A stretch of DNA of 23,669 nucleotides from a virus (IMGVR_UViG_3300027833_001559:1-23669), one strand, 5' to 3'. Counted from the stretch's first letter, positions 15,355 through 22,514 are shown. The notes: generated from the sequence alone by a model not told the origin. Translations and numbers: made by a program.

Positions 15355-18135
15355 ATGGCAAACTTTTGGACAAATAATAACGGAGATAGTTTAGGTACTT
15401 TGCAAGAGCAAGTGACTATTAATCCGTTACAGCTACCTCTTTCGGAATCAAGTGCTACAGTTGCATTAATTAGTGGCAAACTTCCTAAAGGACTTAGGCT
15501 AACTAATAATACTATTGCAGGTACTCCGATAGAAGTTGCTAATGAAACAGTTAGTACATTTGTACTTCGAGCAACATACAATTCACAAATTAGCGATAGA
15601 ACTATAAAGATAACAGTACAAGGTGCTGATGATCCAGTATGGGAAACTGACGCAGGATTATTAAAAGCAGGTAATAACGATACTTACTATATATTAGATA
15701 GTTCTCCTGTTGATTTTCAATTAGTAGCTATAGATAGTGATACAGCAGCAGGACAACCATTAGAATTTTTTATTCCAAGTAATGGTGGTACACTTCCACC
15801 GGGCATAAAGTTAACAAGTGATGGTCGACTAGTTGGCATAGTTGATCCAATTTTAGCAATACAAAAATCTGTCGGTAGCGGAACATATGATGACGCTGGC
15901 TTTGATGCAGGAACTACATCAGCATACGACTTTAGTGTGCCAAGTTCAAACGGCTATGACAGTTTTTATTACGATACTACAATCTACGGACTAAACACTC
16001 CAACACGTTCTCCTAAAAAACTTAATCGTTTTTATGAGTTTCAAGTTAGTGTAAGCGATAGCGATTCAATTGCAACTAGAACGTTTAAACTATATGTTGT
16101 TGGCGATGATTTCTTTAGATCAGATACAACAGTTATGCAAGTTGGCACAGGAATTTTTAGTGCAGACAATACACACATCAGAGTACCAATTTGGGTAACT
16201 CCGAGAGACTTTGGATATAGGCGTGCAGACAATTATGTCACACTAATACTCGATGTTATTGATCCTAATACAGTATTAGGTGTAGTAAGTTATTACCTGA
16301 CATCATTAAATGACGATAATACACAAAGTATACTACCGCCCGGATTAACTCTTGATACTACTACAGGAGAAATTGCTGGTAGAGTCCCTTATCAGCCAGC
16401 AGTAACAAAAGAATATAAATTTACAATTAATGCAAAGCGCATTGGCTATGATATTGATAGTGTACAATTAATAGAATATTTGTACCAAAGTGCAAACATT
16501 GGCATCGCACAGATTAAAGTAAGTAAGTTTGACAAGTATTCAAATTTTGCTCTTAATAGGGAATTTACAGTAGCAGGTGAAACATATTCTGTTACTAGTA
16601 TTAACACAAGTAATACTGAATATGATGTATTAACCTTGAACAGGGCAATTGTTACTAACTTTACTAAAGGCATTAGTATTAACTTTGGTACTATTGCTAT
16701 TACTGAACTAGAAGAAGCTGTTAGTAAAAAGACATTTGTTATAAAACTATTAGGCGAAATAGATTCAACTATTGCATATACTACTCCGGCAAACTTAGGA
16801 TCGTTTAGTGCAAACTATATTAGTACACTTGCTGTTAGTGCAACAACAACTGTTCCAAATGCTATGTTGCTTTACAGTTTAACAGCAGGCACATTGCCGC
16901 CAGGTATAACATTATCGTTGTCCGGAGAGTTAATCGGTAAAGTAAGAAGTTTTGGTACAGAAGAAAATCTTGGACTTACTGTATTTGATAGTCAGCAGAT
17001 GCAATTAGACGGAAATACTACTACATTAGATCGCACATATAAGTTTACAATTAAAGCACAAGATCAATATGGATTTAGTGCAATTGAAAAAGAATTTAGT
17101 ATTAAGTTATCAGATCCTGATAATAAACAATACAGTAATGTGTTTATGCGTCCGTTACTACCAAAGACTCAACGTAATTCATATATTAACTTTGTAAATG
17201 ATGCAGAAATATTCCTTCCAGAATATCTATATAGACCAGACGATATTAACTTTGGCGTACAAACTAAAATTAATATTCTTGCTTATGCAGGCATTGAGGC
17301 AAAGTCATTAGATTATTTTACAGCCGCAGTAGCTAAGAATCATAAAAGACGTAATTTTACAGTTGGCAATGTTAAAACGGCAGTTGCACTAGCACCCGGA
17401 ACAAAGGATGTAGTATACGAAGTTGTATACTTAGAAGTTATCGATCCAAAGCAATCAACTCAAAAGAATAAGAAGGTTGCTACACAAATTCAAATAAAAA
17501 ACACTGATACAATAACTGTTGATAGTTCAATGTATAGCACAGTTGATGATTTATATAATAGTGAGTTTGCACAACTTACTATTCAAACTAGACAATCTGG
17601 CTCAATAGAAGTTAAATGGATTGATATGTTAACAATTACTAGCAGAGACGAAGTACTTAATCTTCCTGCTACAAATGAATTATCAATATTTAATCGAGCT
17701 GGCGAACCTTTATCTATACCGTTTGTAGCAGGTATTGTTGAAAGCAATAAAGATACGCCTAATACAACAAATACTATAACTGCTGACAGTAATGCAATAA
17801 AAGTCGACGGCTCTAATGATACAACACGTTATATATCTAATCTAACACATATGAGAGATAACTTAAAAGATATAGGCGAAACTGAAAAGAACTTTTTACC
17901 GTTATGGATGAGATCTGCACAAGAAGATACTGTAACAGAATTAGGGTTTGTTAATGCTATTCCATTATGCTATTGTAAGCCAGGTACTGCAAAAATAATT
18001 AAAAACATAATTGATTACAATAACATTGACTTTAAACAATATGAATTAGATGTTGACAGATATGTTATAGATAACTCAGAAGGTGTTTCACAAGAACAAT
18101 ATGTTGTATTCGCAAATTACGAATTTAACACTTAA
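15355..18135 (+). CDS. Virion structural protein with Ig-like (He_PIG type) repeats (926 aa)
   Basis: At least four repeats of a putative Ig-like beta-sandwich are visible by their signature L-P-x-G-L/I-x-L then G-x-I/L-x-G: about residues 41-58, 145-166, 326-349 and 513-530 (for example ILPPGLTLDTTTGEIAGRV). Such repeats are common in phage tail and baseplate-peripheral proteins, where they may bind host surface sugars. After residue 590 the protein changes character, with FMRPLLPKTQRNSYINF, PEYLYRPDDINFGVQ and NHKRRNF. Its C-terminus has FLPLWMRSAQ, then AIPLCYCKPG and DRYVIDNSEG. It looks like a conserved folded tail domain of the kind seen in large structural proteins of marine T4-like phages. 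No enzyme motif was seen. I expect a tail or baseplate-attached virion component, expressed late from its own motif. Confidence 0.8.
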   Translation: MANFWTNNNGDSLGTLQEQVTINPLQLPLSESSATVALISGKLPKGLRLTNNTIAGTPIEVANETVSTFVLRATYNSQISDRTIKITVQGADDPVWETDAGLLKAGNNDTYYILDSSPVDFQLVAIDSDTAAGQPLEFFIPSNGGTLPPGIKLTSDGRLVGIVDPILAIQKSVGSGTYDDAGFDAGTTSAYDFSVPSSNGYDSFYYDTTIYGLNTPTRSPKKLNRFYEFQVSVSDSDSIATRTFKLYVVGDDFFRSDTTVMQVGTGIFSADNTHIRVPIWVTPRDFGYRRADNYVTLILDVIDPNTVLGVVSYYLTSLNDDNTQSILPPGLTLDTTTGEIAGRVPYQPAVTKEYKFTINAKRIGYDIDSVQLIEYLYQSANIGIAQIKVSKFDKYSNFALNREFTVAGETYSVTSINTSNTEYDVLTLNRAIVTNFTKGISINFGTIAITELEEAVSKKTFVIKLLGEIDSTIAYTTPANLGSFSANYISTLAVSATTTVPNAMLLYSLTAGTLPPGITLSLSGELIGKVRSFGTEENLGLTVFDSQQMQLDGNTTTLDRTYKFTIKAQDQYGFSAIEKEFSIKLSDPDNKQYSNVFMRPLLPKTQRNSYINFVNDAEIFLPEYLYRPDDINFGVQTKINILAYAGIEAKSLDYFTAAVAKNHKRRNFTVGNVKTAVALAPGTKDVVYEVVYLEVIDPKQSTQKNKKVATQIQIKNTDTITVDSSMYSTVDDLYNSEFAQLTIQTRQSGSIEVKWIDMLTITSRDEVLNLPATNELSIFNRAGEPLSIPFVAGIVESNKDTPNTTNTITADSNAIKVDGSNDTTRYISNLTHMRDNLKDIGETEKNFLPLWMRSAQEDTVTELGFVNAIPLCYCKPGTAKIIKNIIDYNNIDFKQYELDVDRYVIDNSEGVSQEQYVVFANYEFNT

Positions 18136-18139
18136 CAGA

Positions 18140-18147
18140 TATAAATA
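18140..18147 (+). promoter_or_regulatory. T4-type late promoter motif TATAAATA
   Basis: GATATAAATA gives a full eight-base T4 late consensus and ends 21 bases before the ATG at 18169. AGGAG lies between. Confidence 0.7.
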
Positions 18148-18168
18148 TGAGTACAGGAGAAAAATAAA

Positions 18169-18732
18169 ATGGCAAGTACAATTAGTACAGTAGGATTCGA
18201 CGCTGCTTTTCCAGTAGCAGGAGTAGACAACGATAGTCAAGGCTTTCGTACAAACTTCAACGTAACTAAAGTAGGATTAGAACAAGCAGCAACAGAAATT
18301 ACTAGTTTACAATCGACAACAGCAAAATTAAATGCAGCTAACGATTTTAATGGTAGTATAATTAGTGAAGCTGAATTACAAAAGAATACCGAAACTGTAT
18401 ATTCAAATGCAGCACGTTCAGGTGCTTGGAGTTTAGATTGGGAGCAAGGACATTACCAAACACTACAGGCAAATGGAACGTTAACAGCAACAATTACAAA
18501 TCTTCCACCAAGTGGGGTAATGGGCAGAATGCGATTACAACTAACTGGTGACGGAACAAGTCGTGTCGTAACACTAGCAAGTGCAACTGGATCTATCCTA
18601 ACTGACGGCCATGCTGCTTGGACAGGTGATACATTAAGTGTTAATTCTGCAACTACTCCTGTTATTATTGACTTATGGTCAATAAATGGCGGCACAACAA
18701 TATTTGCTAATTACGTAGGTATATTTGCTTAA
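18169..18732 (+). CDS. Small virion structural protein (187 aa)
   Basis: AGGAG and a perfect late motif precede the ATG. The N-terminal third (FPVAGVDNDSQGFRTNF, then a helix with EQAATEITSLQSTTAKLN) recalls the N-x-NF helix module of the fibre proteins but is distinct. The central NDFNGSIISEAELQKN is followed by a beta-rich C-terminal domain (about residues 85-187) with LTATITNLPPSG and VVTLASATG. That domain ends in a beta strand, ANYVGIF. Proteins of this pattern are virion components in marine T4-like phages. It has no enzymatic motif. The stop overlaps the next ATG as TAATG, so the following 78-residue protein is probably translated by the same ribosomes. Confidence 0.78.
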   Translation: MASTISTVGFDAAFPVAGVDNDSQGFRTNFNVTKVGLEQAATEITSLQSTTAKLNAANDFNGSIISEAELQKNTETVYSNAARSGAWSLDWEQGHYQTLQANGTLTATITNLPPSGVMGRMRLQLTGDGTSRVVTLASATGSILTDGHAAWTGDTLSVNSATTPVIIDLWSINGGTTIFANYVGIFA

Positions 18733-18968
18733 TGTTTAATCCATTAGTTGATAGCTTTGAACAACTAAGTGACGCTGAAGTAGAAAATAAAATGCTCGAT
18801 CTTCAGCGTAAATATTTTATGTCTCCTAATCCACAAGTCCAAGAACAAATTTCTGTAATACTAGAAATGTTTAAACAAGAAACAAATTCAAGGCGTGCCA
18901 AGCAATACGTACAACAACAAGAACAAAATGGCGAAAAAGGACTTGACAGTTTAATAAATGTAAGTTAA
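18732..18968 (+). CDS. Small helical phage protein, function unknown (78 aa)
   Basis: It starts at the TAATG overlap with the structural gene and has only a poor Shine-Dalgarno sequence, so coupling is likely. The product is helical and charged: LVDSFEQLSDAEVENKMLDL, RKYFMSPNPQVQEQIS, then a long Gln/Glu-rich helix and a C-terminal LDSLINV. I do not recognise a catalytic domain. The short length, helical make-up and the hydrophobic/acidic LDSLI end are loosely like T4 gp33, the late-transcription co-activator whose C-terminus (LDFLL) binds the sliding clamp. That is only a guess, but a late-transcription factor would suit a genome with so many late motifs. A candidate promoter for the next gene lies in its last codons. 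Confidence 0.7.
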   Translation: MFNPLVDSFEQLSDAEVENKMLDLQRKYFMSPNPQVQEQISVILEMFKQETNSRRAKQYVQQQEQNGEKGLDSLINVS

Positions 18969-18971
18969 ACT
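18943..18971 (+). promoter_or_regulatory. Candidate promoter before the DnaE-like fragment
   Basis: TTGACA (18943-18948) has a weak -10 TAAACT (18966-18971) 17 bases on, which would put the transcript start at or next to the ATG at 18978. A one-mismatch late motif, ATAAATG (18954-18960), lies in the same stretch, ending 17 bases before that ATG. Either could serve; both are weak. The downstream gene has no Shine-Dalgarno sequence. Confidence 0.3.
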
Positions 18972-18977
18972 GTATGT

Positions 18978-19508
18978 ATGCTTATAAAAACAGACTCTCT
19001 CGGTATCCCGAGATTTACAAATAAAGACTTAGTTAATATGATCTATAGTGGTCATGTTGACAAATGTCATGTTGTATTATGCGATCCTAGTGATGATATT
19101 GAAAAGTTTAACGCAGCAATGCGCGAACAATATCTACCCGAGCTTAAACAATATATTCCATTAGATGTAGATCAAAAGACTTTTGACGGTGCATTACAAT
19201 CAGAATGGTTCATGCCTGATGAATATAAGAATATAAATGTATACGAGTATGTATTAGGCAAAGCAGAAACACCCTGTCCACAGCATGTACAAGATCGTAT
19301 ATGGGAAGAACTTAGAGCATATCAAGTACGTGGTATGTTTCCGTTATTGCAGTATATGATTTACCTTGTAGACTTTATGCGTGAGAATGATATTGTATGG
19401 GGTGTAGGTAGAGGTAGCTCTGTAGCATCATATGTGTTATACTTAATAGGTGTACACAAAATTAACTCAATCCAGTTTGGCCTGGATTGGCGGGAGTTCT
19501 TGAGATAA
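18978..19508 (+). CDS. DnaE-like (DNA polymerase III alpha) fragment lacking catalytic residues (176 aa)
   Basis: The C-terminal half matches the start of the palm domain of bacterial replicative polymerase DnaE/PolC. The order is a helix VQDRIWEELRAYQVRGM, a hydrophobic helix MIYLVDFMRENDI, the G-x-GRGS motif (G142 to S147) followed by SVASYVLYLIGV, and then FGLDWREFL. In DnaE the last segment (LLFERFLNP) is followed within about ten residues by the two catalytic aspartates (PDIDIDF). Here the protein stops at FLR, just before them. Residues 1-100 do not resemble the PHP domain in any way I can see. The frame is clean, so this is not an obvious frameshift; no continuation is visible downstream. 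It cannot be a polymerase alone. It could be a decoy, a clamp- or template-binding adaptor, or a decaying remnant. There is no Shine-Dalgarno sequence. Confidence 0.72.
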   Translation: MLIKTDSLGIPRFTNKDLVNMIYSGHVDKCHVVLCDPSDDIEKFNAAMREQYLPELKQYIPLDVDQKTFDGALQSEWFMPDEYKNINVYEYVLGKAETPCPQHVQDRIWEELRAYQVRGMFPLLQYMIYLVDFMRENDIVWGVGRGSSVASYVLYLIGVHKINSIQFGLDWREFLR

Positions 19509-19539
19509 GTAATACTATAACTAAAAGGAGGCTATTAAC

Positions 19540-19866
19540 ATGGCAATGAAACAACCAGGACGTATTGTCCACAGAAGTGCTAACGGCAAAGCCGTTGATA
19601 TGGATATGTTACGTCAACGTAATGAGCTAACTCCGGCAGTAGGAAATGCGAGAGTTAATGCAAGAGGCGACGAATTAGGCCCAGGTGGTAAGATTGTTCG
19701 CAAGAAAGAAGATCTTCTTAAAGATTATTATGCAAATGCAAAAGGTATGGCAGAAGAACAGCCTGTAGCAAAAGGCGTATCAACAGAAGAAGCGCAACCA
19801 TCCGAAGCTGAACTAGCTGAATGGGAAGAAGATGACGACGGCAACTTTGTACAAAAAGGCAAATAA
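19540..19866 (+). CDS. Conserved acidic phage hypothetical protein (108 aa)
   Basis: A strong AAAAGGAGG sits before the ATG. The N-terminal half is basic and Gly/Asn-rich (KQPGRIVHRSANGKAVDMDM, NELTPAVGNARVNARGDELG, GPGGKIVRKKEDL). The C-terminal half is acidic (SEAELAEWEEDDDG). The charge split and low complexity suggest a partly disordered, multivalent binding protein. I associate this N-terminal pattern with small conserved proteins of marine T4-like phages, but no function is known to me. It is two bases upstream of the co-chaperonin gene, so the two are probably co-expressed; a role in folding or assembly is speculative. Confidence 0.75.
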   Translation: MAMKQPGRIVHRSANGKAVDMDMLRQRNELTPAVGNARVNARGDELGPGGKIVRKKEDLLKDYYANAKGMAEEQPVAKGVSTEEAQPSEAELAEWEEDDDGNFVQKGK

Positions 19867-19868
19867 AA

Positions 19869-20291
19869 ATGGCGACGAACATAAAGAAAATAAAAGGCTC
19901 ACCAAAGGCTATAGGTGATCGAACACTTGTAACAGATATGTTTTTTGGAGAACAAAAAACAAAAGGTGGTCTTATCATTAAAGATGATGATGGCACCACA
20001 CGAGGAATTTATCCTCGTTGGGCTAAAGTTTATTCTAAAGGACCACGGAACAACGAACCATTTGAAGTTGGACACTGGATTCTTGTAGAACACGGTCGAT
20101 GGTCTCGTGGAATGACTATAGAAACTCCAGAAGGTGAAATTGAGCTTCGAATGGTAGAAACTGAAAGTATACTCGGCTACTCTCTAGAGAAACCAAATGA
20201 TATTCAAATTGGTGCTGAATATTCAGATGGCGAACACGCTACTGTAGATCCAAGCTCATTTGTAAACTCATCAGGAGCATTGGCACAATGA
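19869..20291 (+). CDS. GroES/gp31-like co-chaperonin (140 aa)
   Basis: The first 105 residues follow the Cpn10 pattern. GDRTLV opens the beta-barrel, then EQKTKGGLII forms the mobile-loop region that docks on GroEL. A WAKVYSKGPRN strand-turn follows, then FEVGHWILVEHG (the GroES V-G-D-x-V equivalent), and a closing MVETESILGYS strand. T4 gp31 replaces host GroES so that GroEL can fold the major capsid protein; I infer the same role here. The C-terminal 35 residues (DIQIGAEYSDGE to the end) extend beyond a normal 95-residue GroES. There are only two bases between the previous stop and this ATG, with a weak AAGG upstream. The last codons overlap the mazG start as ATGA. Confidence 0.75.
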   Translation: MATNIKKIKGSPKAIGDRTLVTDMFFGEQKTKGGLIIKDDDGTTRGIYPRWAKVYSKGPRNNEPFEVGHWILVEHGRWSRGMTIETPEGEIELRMVETESILGYSLEKPNDIQIGAEYSDGEHATVDPSSFVNSSGALAQ

Positions 20292-20644
20292 CAAACACAT
20301 TTAAAGACATTGATAAATTTGCAACAGCGTGTGATCAGCCACCGAGTGAAGCAAACTATAAAATGTATCTTGATCTAATACGTGAAGAAACAGATGAGCT
20401 AGAAGAAGCTATTCAAGACAACGATAAAGTAGAACAGCTAGACGCACTAGTAGATATCCTAGTTGTTACTATGGGTGCAATCCGTGCCGCAGGTTGGGAC
20501 GGAGAAGCGGCCTGGAAAGAAGTAATGGACACAAACTTTGCAAAGATTGATCCAAACACAGGCAAAGTAATCAAACGTGATGATGGTAAAGTACTAAAGC
20601 CAGAAGGCTGGCTGGCGCCACAACTAGCACAATTTATTAAATAA
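20288..20644 (+). CDS. mazG: MazG-type nucleotide pyrophosphohydrolase (118 aa)
   Basis: This is an all-alpha NTP-PPase of the MazG family, which hydrolyses (d)NTPs to monophosphate and pyrophosphate. The metal-binding residues are present: REETDELEEAI (E33, E34, E37) and QLDALVDILV (D52, D56), followed by a GWDGEAAWKEVMDTNFAKI helix pair. The family's short C-terminal tail with KVLKPEGW is also present. It is a single MazG domain, as in marine phages, rather than the tandem form of E. coli. Phage MazG was proposed to lower host ppGpp; later biochemical work on a cyanophage MazG favoured dGTP/dCTP, fitting a role in recycling host nucleotides. It overlaps the co-chaperonin gene as ATGA and is followed by a 67-base regulatory gap. 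Confidence 0.9.
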   Translation: MTNTFKDIDKFATACDQPPSEANYKMYLDLIREETDELEEAIQDNDKVEQLDALVDILVVTMGAIRAAGWDGEAAWKEVMDTNFAKIDPNTGKVIKRDDGKVLKPEGWLAPQLAQFIK

Positions 20645-20656
20645 TTTAAAAACTAC

Positions 20657-20685
20657 TTGACTCCTTAGTTACTATATGCTATAAT
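20657..20685 (+). promoter_or_regulatory. Sigma70-type promoter of the exonuclease-clamp loader operon
   Basis: TTGACT (20657-20662), 17 bases, then TATAAT (20680-20685): 11 of 12 to consensus, in the largest intergenic gap of the window. Transcription should begin near 20691-20693, giving a leader of about 20 bases with the AAGGAG ribosome-binding site. The start falls between the two arms of the hairpin at 20660-20705. Confidence 0.8.
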
Positions 20686-20705
20686 GTATATAATAATTAA
20701 GGAGT
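20660..20705 (+). promoter_or_regulatory. Hairpin that would hide the exonuclease ribosome-binding site in read-through RNA
   Basis: ACTCCTTAGTTA (20660-20671) pairs with TAATTAAGGAGT (20694-20705) over 12 continuous base pairs, one of them G-U, with a 22-base loop. The right arm contains the whole Shine-Dalgarno sequence TAAGGAG (20698-20704) of the gene that starts at 20712. RNA coming through from mazG contains both arms and should be poorly translated. RNA begun at the local promoter starts after the left arm and leaves the site free. Confidence 0.7.
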
Positions 20706-20711
20706 ATTCTT

Positions 20712-21248
20712 TTGGCAACACACGGCACAATCGATCTAGAGACTATCGACACTAGTCCAAGCGCAACTGTTCTATCATTAGGAGCAGTTAAATTTAATCC
20801 ATTAAACGACAGCGAGCCACACAGCGAATTATACCTTAAAATTAATATTGATGAACAAGACCAACTAGGTCGTACAGCTAGTGACAGCACTATTGAGTGG
20901 TGGAGCAAGCAAGATCCAAAGATCATGGAAGAAGCATTTGATCAGACTGGTGCTGTTAGCGTAGATGAGGCTTTACGTCAAATTAGCAAATGGGTCGTTG
21001 GTATTGATACATTATGGGGACAAGGATACGGTTTTGACTATACCATACTGGAAGACATGTTCCGCCGCGCTGCAAAGCCTATTCCGTGGAACTTCTGGAT
21101 TATAAGAGATTCTAGAACACTGTTTGGCTGTTGCCAGGCAGATCCTCGCAAAGCATTTCAAACAGATTTACACAACGCATTAGCAGATGCATATTTTCAA
21201 TCAAAAGCAATACAAGTTGCATATAAAGAGTTAGGACTATTAAGATGA
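20712..21248 (+). CDS. DexA-like 3'-5' exonuclease (DEDD family), TTG start
   Basis: A 178-residue nuclease of the DnaQ-like/RNase T superfamily, DexA or Rv2179c-like branch. The acidic metal ligands are in order: D8 and E10 in TIDLETI, D109 in GYGFDYTIL, and H154 plus D159 in LHNALADA, a DEDDh set. The branch-specific STIEWWSKQ (59-67), WNFWIIRDSRTLF (126-138) and the GAVKF strand (24-28) are also present. T4 DexA degrades single-stranded DNA 3' to 5'. The start is TTG at 20712, chosen because TAAGGAG lies seven bases upstream and no nearer ATG fits. It is the first gene after the sigma70-type promoter and the hairpin that covers its ribosome-binding site. Its stop overlaps the next ATG as ATGA. 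Confidence 0.88.
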   Translation: MATHGTIDLETIDTSPSATVLSLGAVKFNPLNDSEPHSELYLKINIDEQDQLGRTASDSTIEWWSKQDPKIMEEAFDQTGAVSVDEALRQISKWVVGIDTLWGQGYGFDYTILEDMFRRAAKPIPWNFWIIRDSRTLFGCCQADPRKAFQTDLHNALADAYFQSKAIQVAYKELGLLR

Positions 21249-21442
21249 ATCCTCCACCAAGAGATCAAAATACACATCAAAAAGAAATAGACGAATTTTT
21301 AGCTAAAGGTGGCAAAATTCAAAAGTTTGAATACGGACAACGAACTGAAGATTTAGAAGTTGGGTATAGTTTCTATGGTAGACGTAAGAAGCCAGCAGCT
21401 AAACCTACTGCTGATAAAACGACCACAAAGAAGAAAAAATGA
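21245..21442 (+). CDS. Small basic protein with EFLAKGGKIQ motif (65 aa)
   Basis: It begins in an ATGA overlap with the exonuclease and ends in another with the next small gene, so it is in the middle of a coupled chain. The N-terminal half contains HQKEIDEFLAKGGKIQKFEY, a helix and turn recurring in small phage and bacterial proteins, sometimes next to DNA-binding segments. The C-terminal 20 residues are nearly all Lys, Ala, Thr and Pro, a likely nucleic-acid-binding tail similar in style to the H1-like protein at 1629. I do not recognise a function. Confidence 0.75.
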   Translation: MNPPPRDQNTHQKEIDEFLAKGGKIQKFEYGQRTEDLEVGYSFYGRRKKPAAKPTADKTTTKKKK

Positions 21443-21603
21443 TTAGATGGTATGACTGGCTAGCAGCTATATCATACGCACATCTTATTATGTATTTCTT
21501 CTTTACAATTCCTATCGTTGGTGCTATAATAGCATATATGATATACGAATACTTATGGGGACATGTGTATTGTCAATTTAGATTACAACAGGAAAACAGA
21601 TGA
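21439..21603 (+). CDS. Small membrane peptide in the replication operon (54 aa)
   Basis: It starts in an ATGA overlap at 21439 and ends in another at 21600-21603 with the clamp loader start, so it fills the gap exactly. A short aromatic N-terminus (IRWYDWLA) leads to a hydrophobic stretch of about residues 8-36 (SYAHLIMYFFFTIPIVGAII), then EYLWGHVYCQF and a polar tail. One or two membrane helices are likely. It is too short for most gene finders' length cutoffs. Function unknown. Its position would couple translation of the clamp loader to that of the exonuclease genes even if the peptide did little. Confidence 0.75.
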   Translation: MIRWYDWLAAISYAHLIMYFFFTIPIVGAIIAYMIYEYLWGHVYCQFRLQQENR

Positions 21604-22514
21604 AAGAATTATGGGTAGAAAAGTATCGTCCGAAAACAGTAGATGGTTACGTATTTCGAGATGAAGCGCAGAGAAAACAAGTAAACACTTGGATTGCAGA
21701 TAAAAGCATTCCTCATTTGTTGTTTAGTGGCGCAGCTGGCATTGGTAAAACTACACTTGCAAAACTATTGTTTAACGAACTTGAAATTAACGACTTAGAT
21801 ATTTTAGAAATTAACGCAAGTCGTACAAATAGTGTTGAAGATGTACGTAATAAAATTGTTAACTTTGTACAGATGATTCCGTTTGGTGACTTTAAAGTTG
21901 TGTTACTTGATGAGGCAGATTACTTGTCGCCTAACGCACAGGCAGCACTACGTGGTGTGATGGAAGAGTATCATACTACTGCACGTTTTGTTATGACATG
22001 TAATTACGAAAATAGAATTATTCCTGCTATTCATAGTCGTTGCCAAGGCTTCCATATTGCTAAAGTTGATCAAACAGAATTTACAGCACGTATTGCAACT
22101 ATTCTTATTACAGAAGGTATAACTCCAGACTTAGATATTCTTGACACATATGTCAAAGCGACATATCCAGACTTGCGTAAGTGTATAAATATGTGTCAGA
22201 TGAATGTGCAAGACGGCAGCTTGCTTCGTCCTAATGAAGGCGACACTGGGAACAGTGATTGGAAGATAGATATGGTCGAATTGTTTAAAGCAGGCAAAGT
22301 TAATGAAGCACGTAAACTATTATGCGGAACAGTCCGTCCTGAAGAGATGGAAGAAATTTATCGTTGGCTGTATGACAATATTGAATTGTTCGGTGACGAA
22401 GCACAACAAGATACCGCAGTGTTAACTATTAAACAAGGTCTAGTAGATCATGCATTGGTTGCAGACCCGGAGATTAACTTAGCGGCAACGTTAATTAGAC
22501 TGGCAAGAATCTAA
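21600..22514 (+). CDS. 44: Sliding-clamp loader large subunit (T4 gp44-like AAA+ ATPase)
   Basis: A 304-residue AAA+ ATPase of the replication factor C/gp44 group, which opens the ring clamp gp45 and loads it on primer-template DNA. Visible motifs are WVEKYRP (5-11, the RFC box), Walker A GAAGIGKTT with K50, Walker B VVLLDEAD with D104 and E105, sensor 1 TCNYENRI (N135), and the arginine-finger SRC (146-148). The C-terminal region from 165 on is the helical lid plus collar domain, of normal length. In T4 four gp44 subunits act with one gp62; gp62 usually follows directly. Here the next gene is a P-loop kinase-like protein and no gp62 is recognisable in the window. A TATAAATA at 22184-22191 lies inside the coding frame and is probably coincidental. 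Confidence 0.94.
   Translation: MKELWVEKYRPKTVDGYVFRDEAQRKQVNTWIADKSIPHLLFSGAAGIGKTTLAKLLFNELEINDLDILEINASRTNSVEDVRNKIVNFVQMIPFGDFKVVLLDEADYLSPNAQAALRGVMEEYHTTARFVMTCNYENRIIPAIHSRCQGFHIAKVDQTEFTARIATILITEGITPDLDILDTYVKATYPDLRKCINMCQMNVQDGSLLRPNEGDTGNSDWKIDMVELFKAGKVNEARKLLCGTVRPEEMEEIYRWLYDNIELFGDEAQQDTAVLTIKQGLVDHALVADPEINLAATLIRLARI

Noticed and set aside
19505-19511. ATAAGTA as a late promoter for the 108-residue gene
   Set aside because: It ends 28 bases before the ATG, outside the 17-21 range of the others, and has a mismatch.
22184-22191. TATAAATA inside the clamp loader gene
   Set aside because: It is far from any start and fits normal codons (Cys-Ile-Asn), so chance is likely, though an internal late start cannot be excluded.
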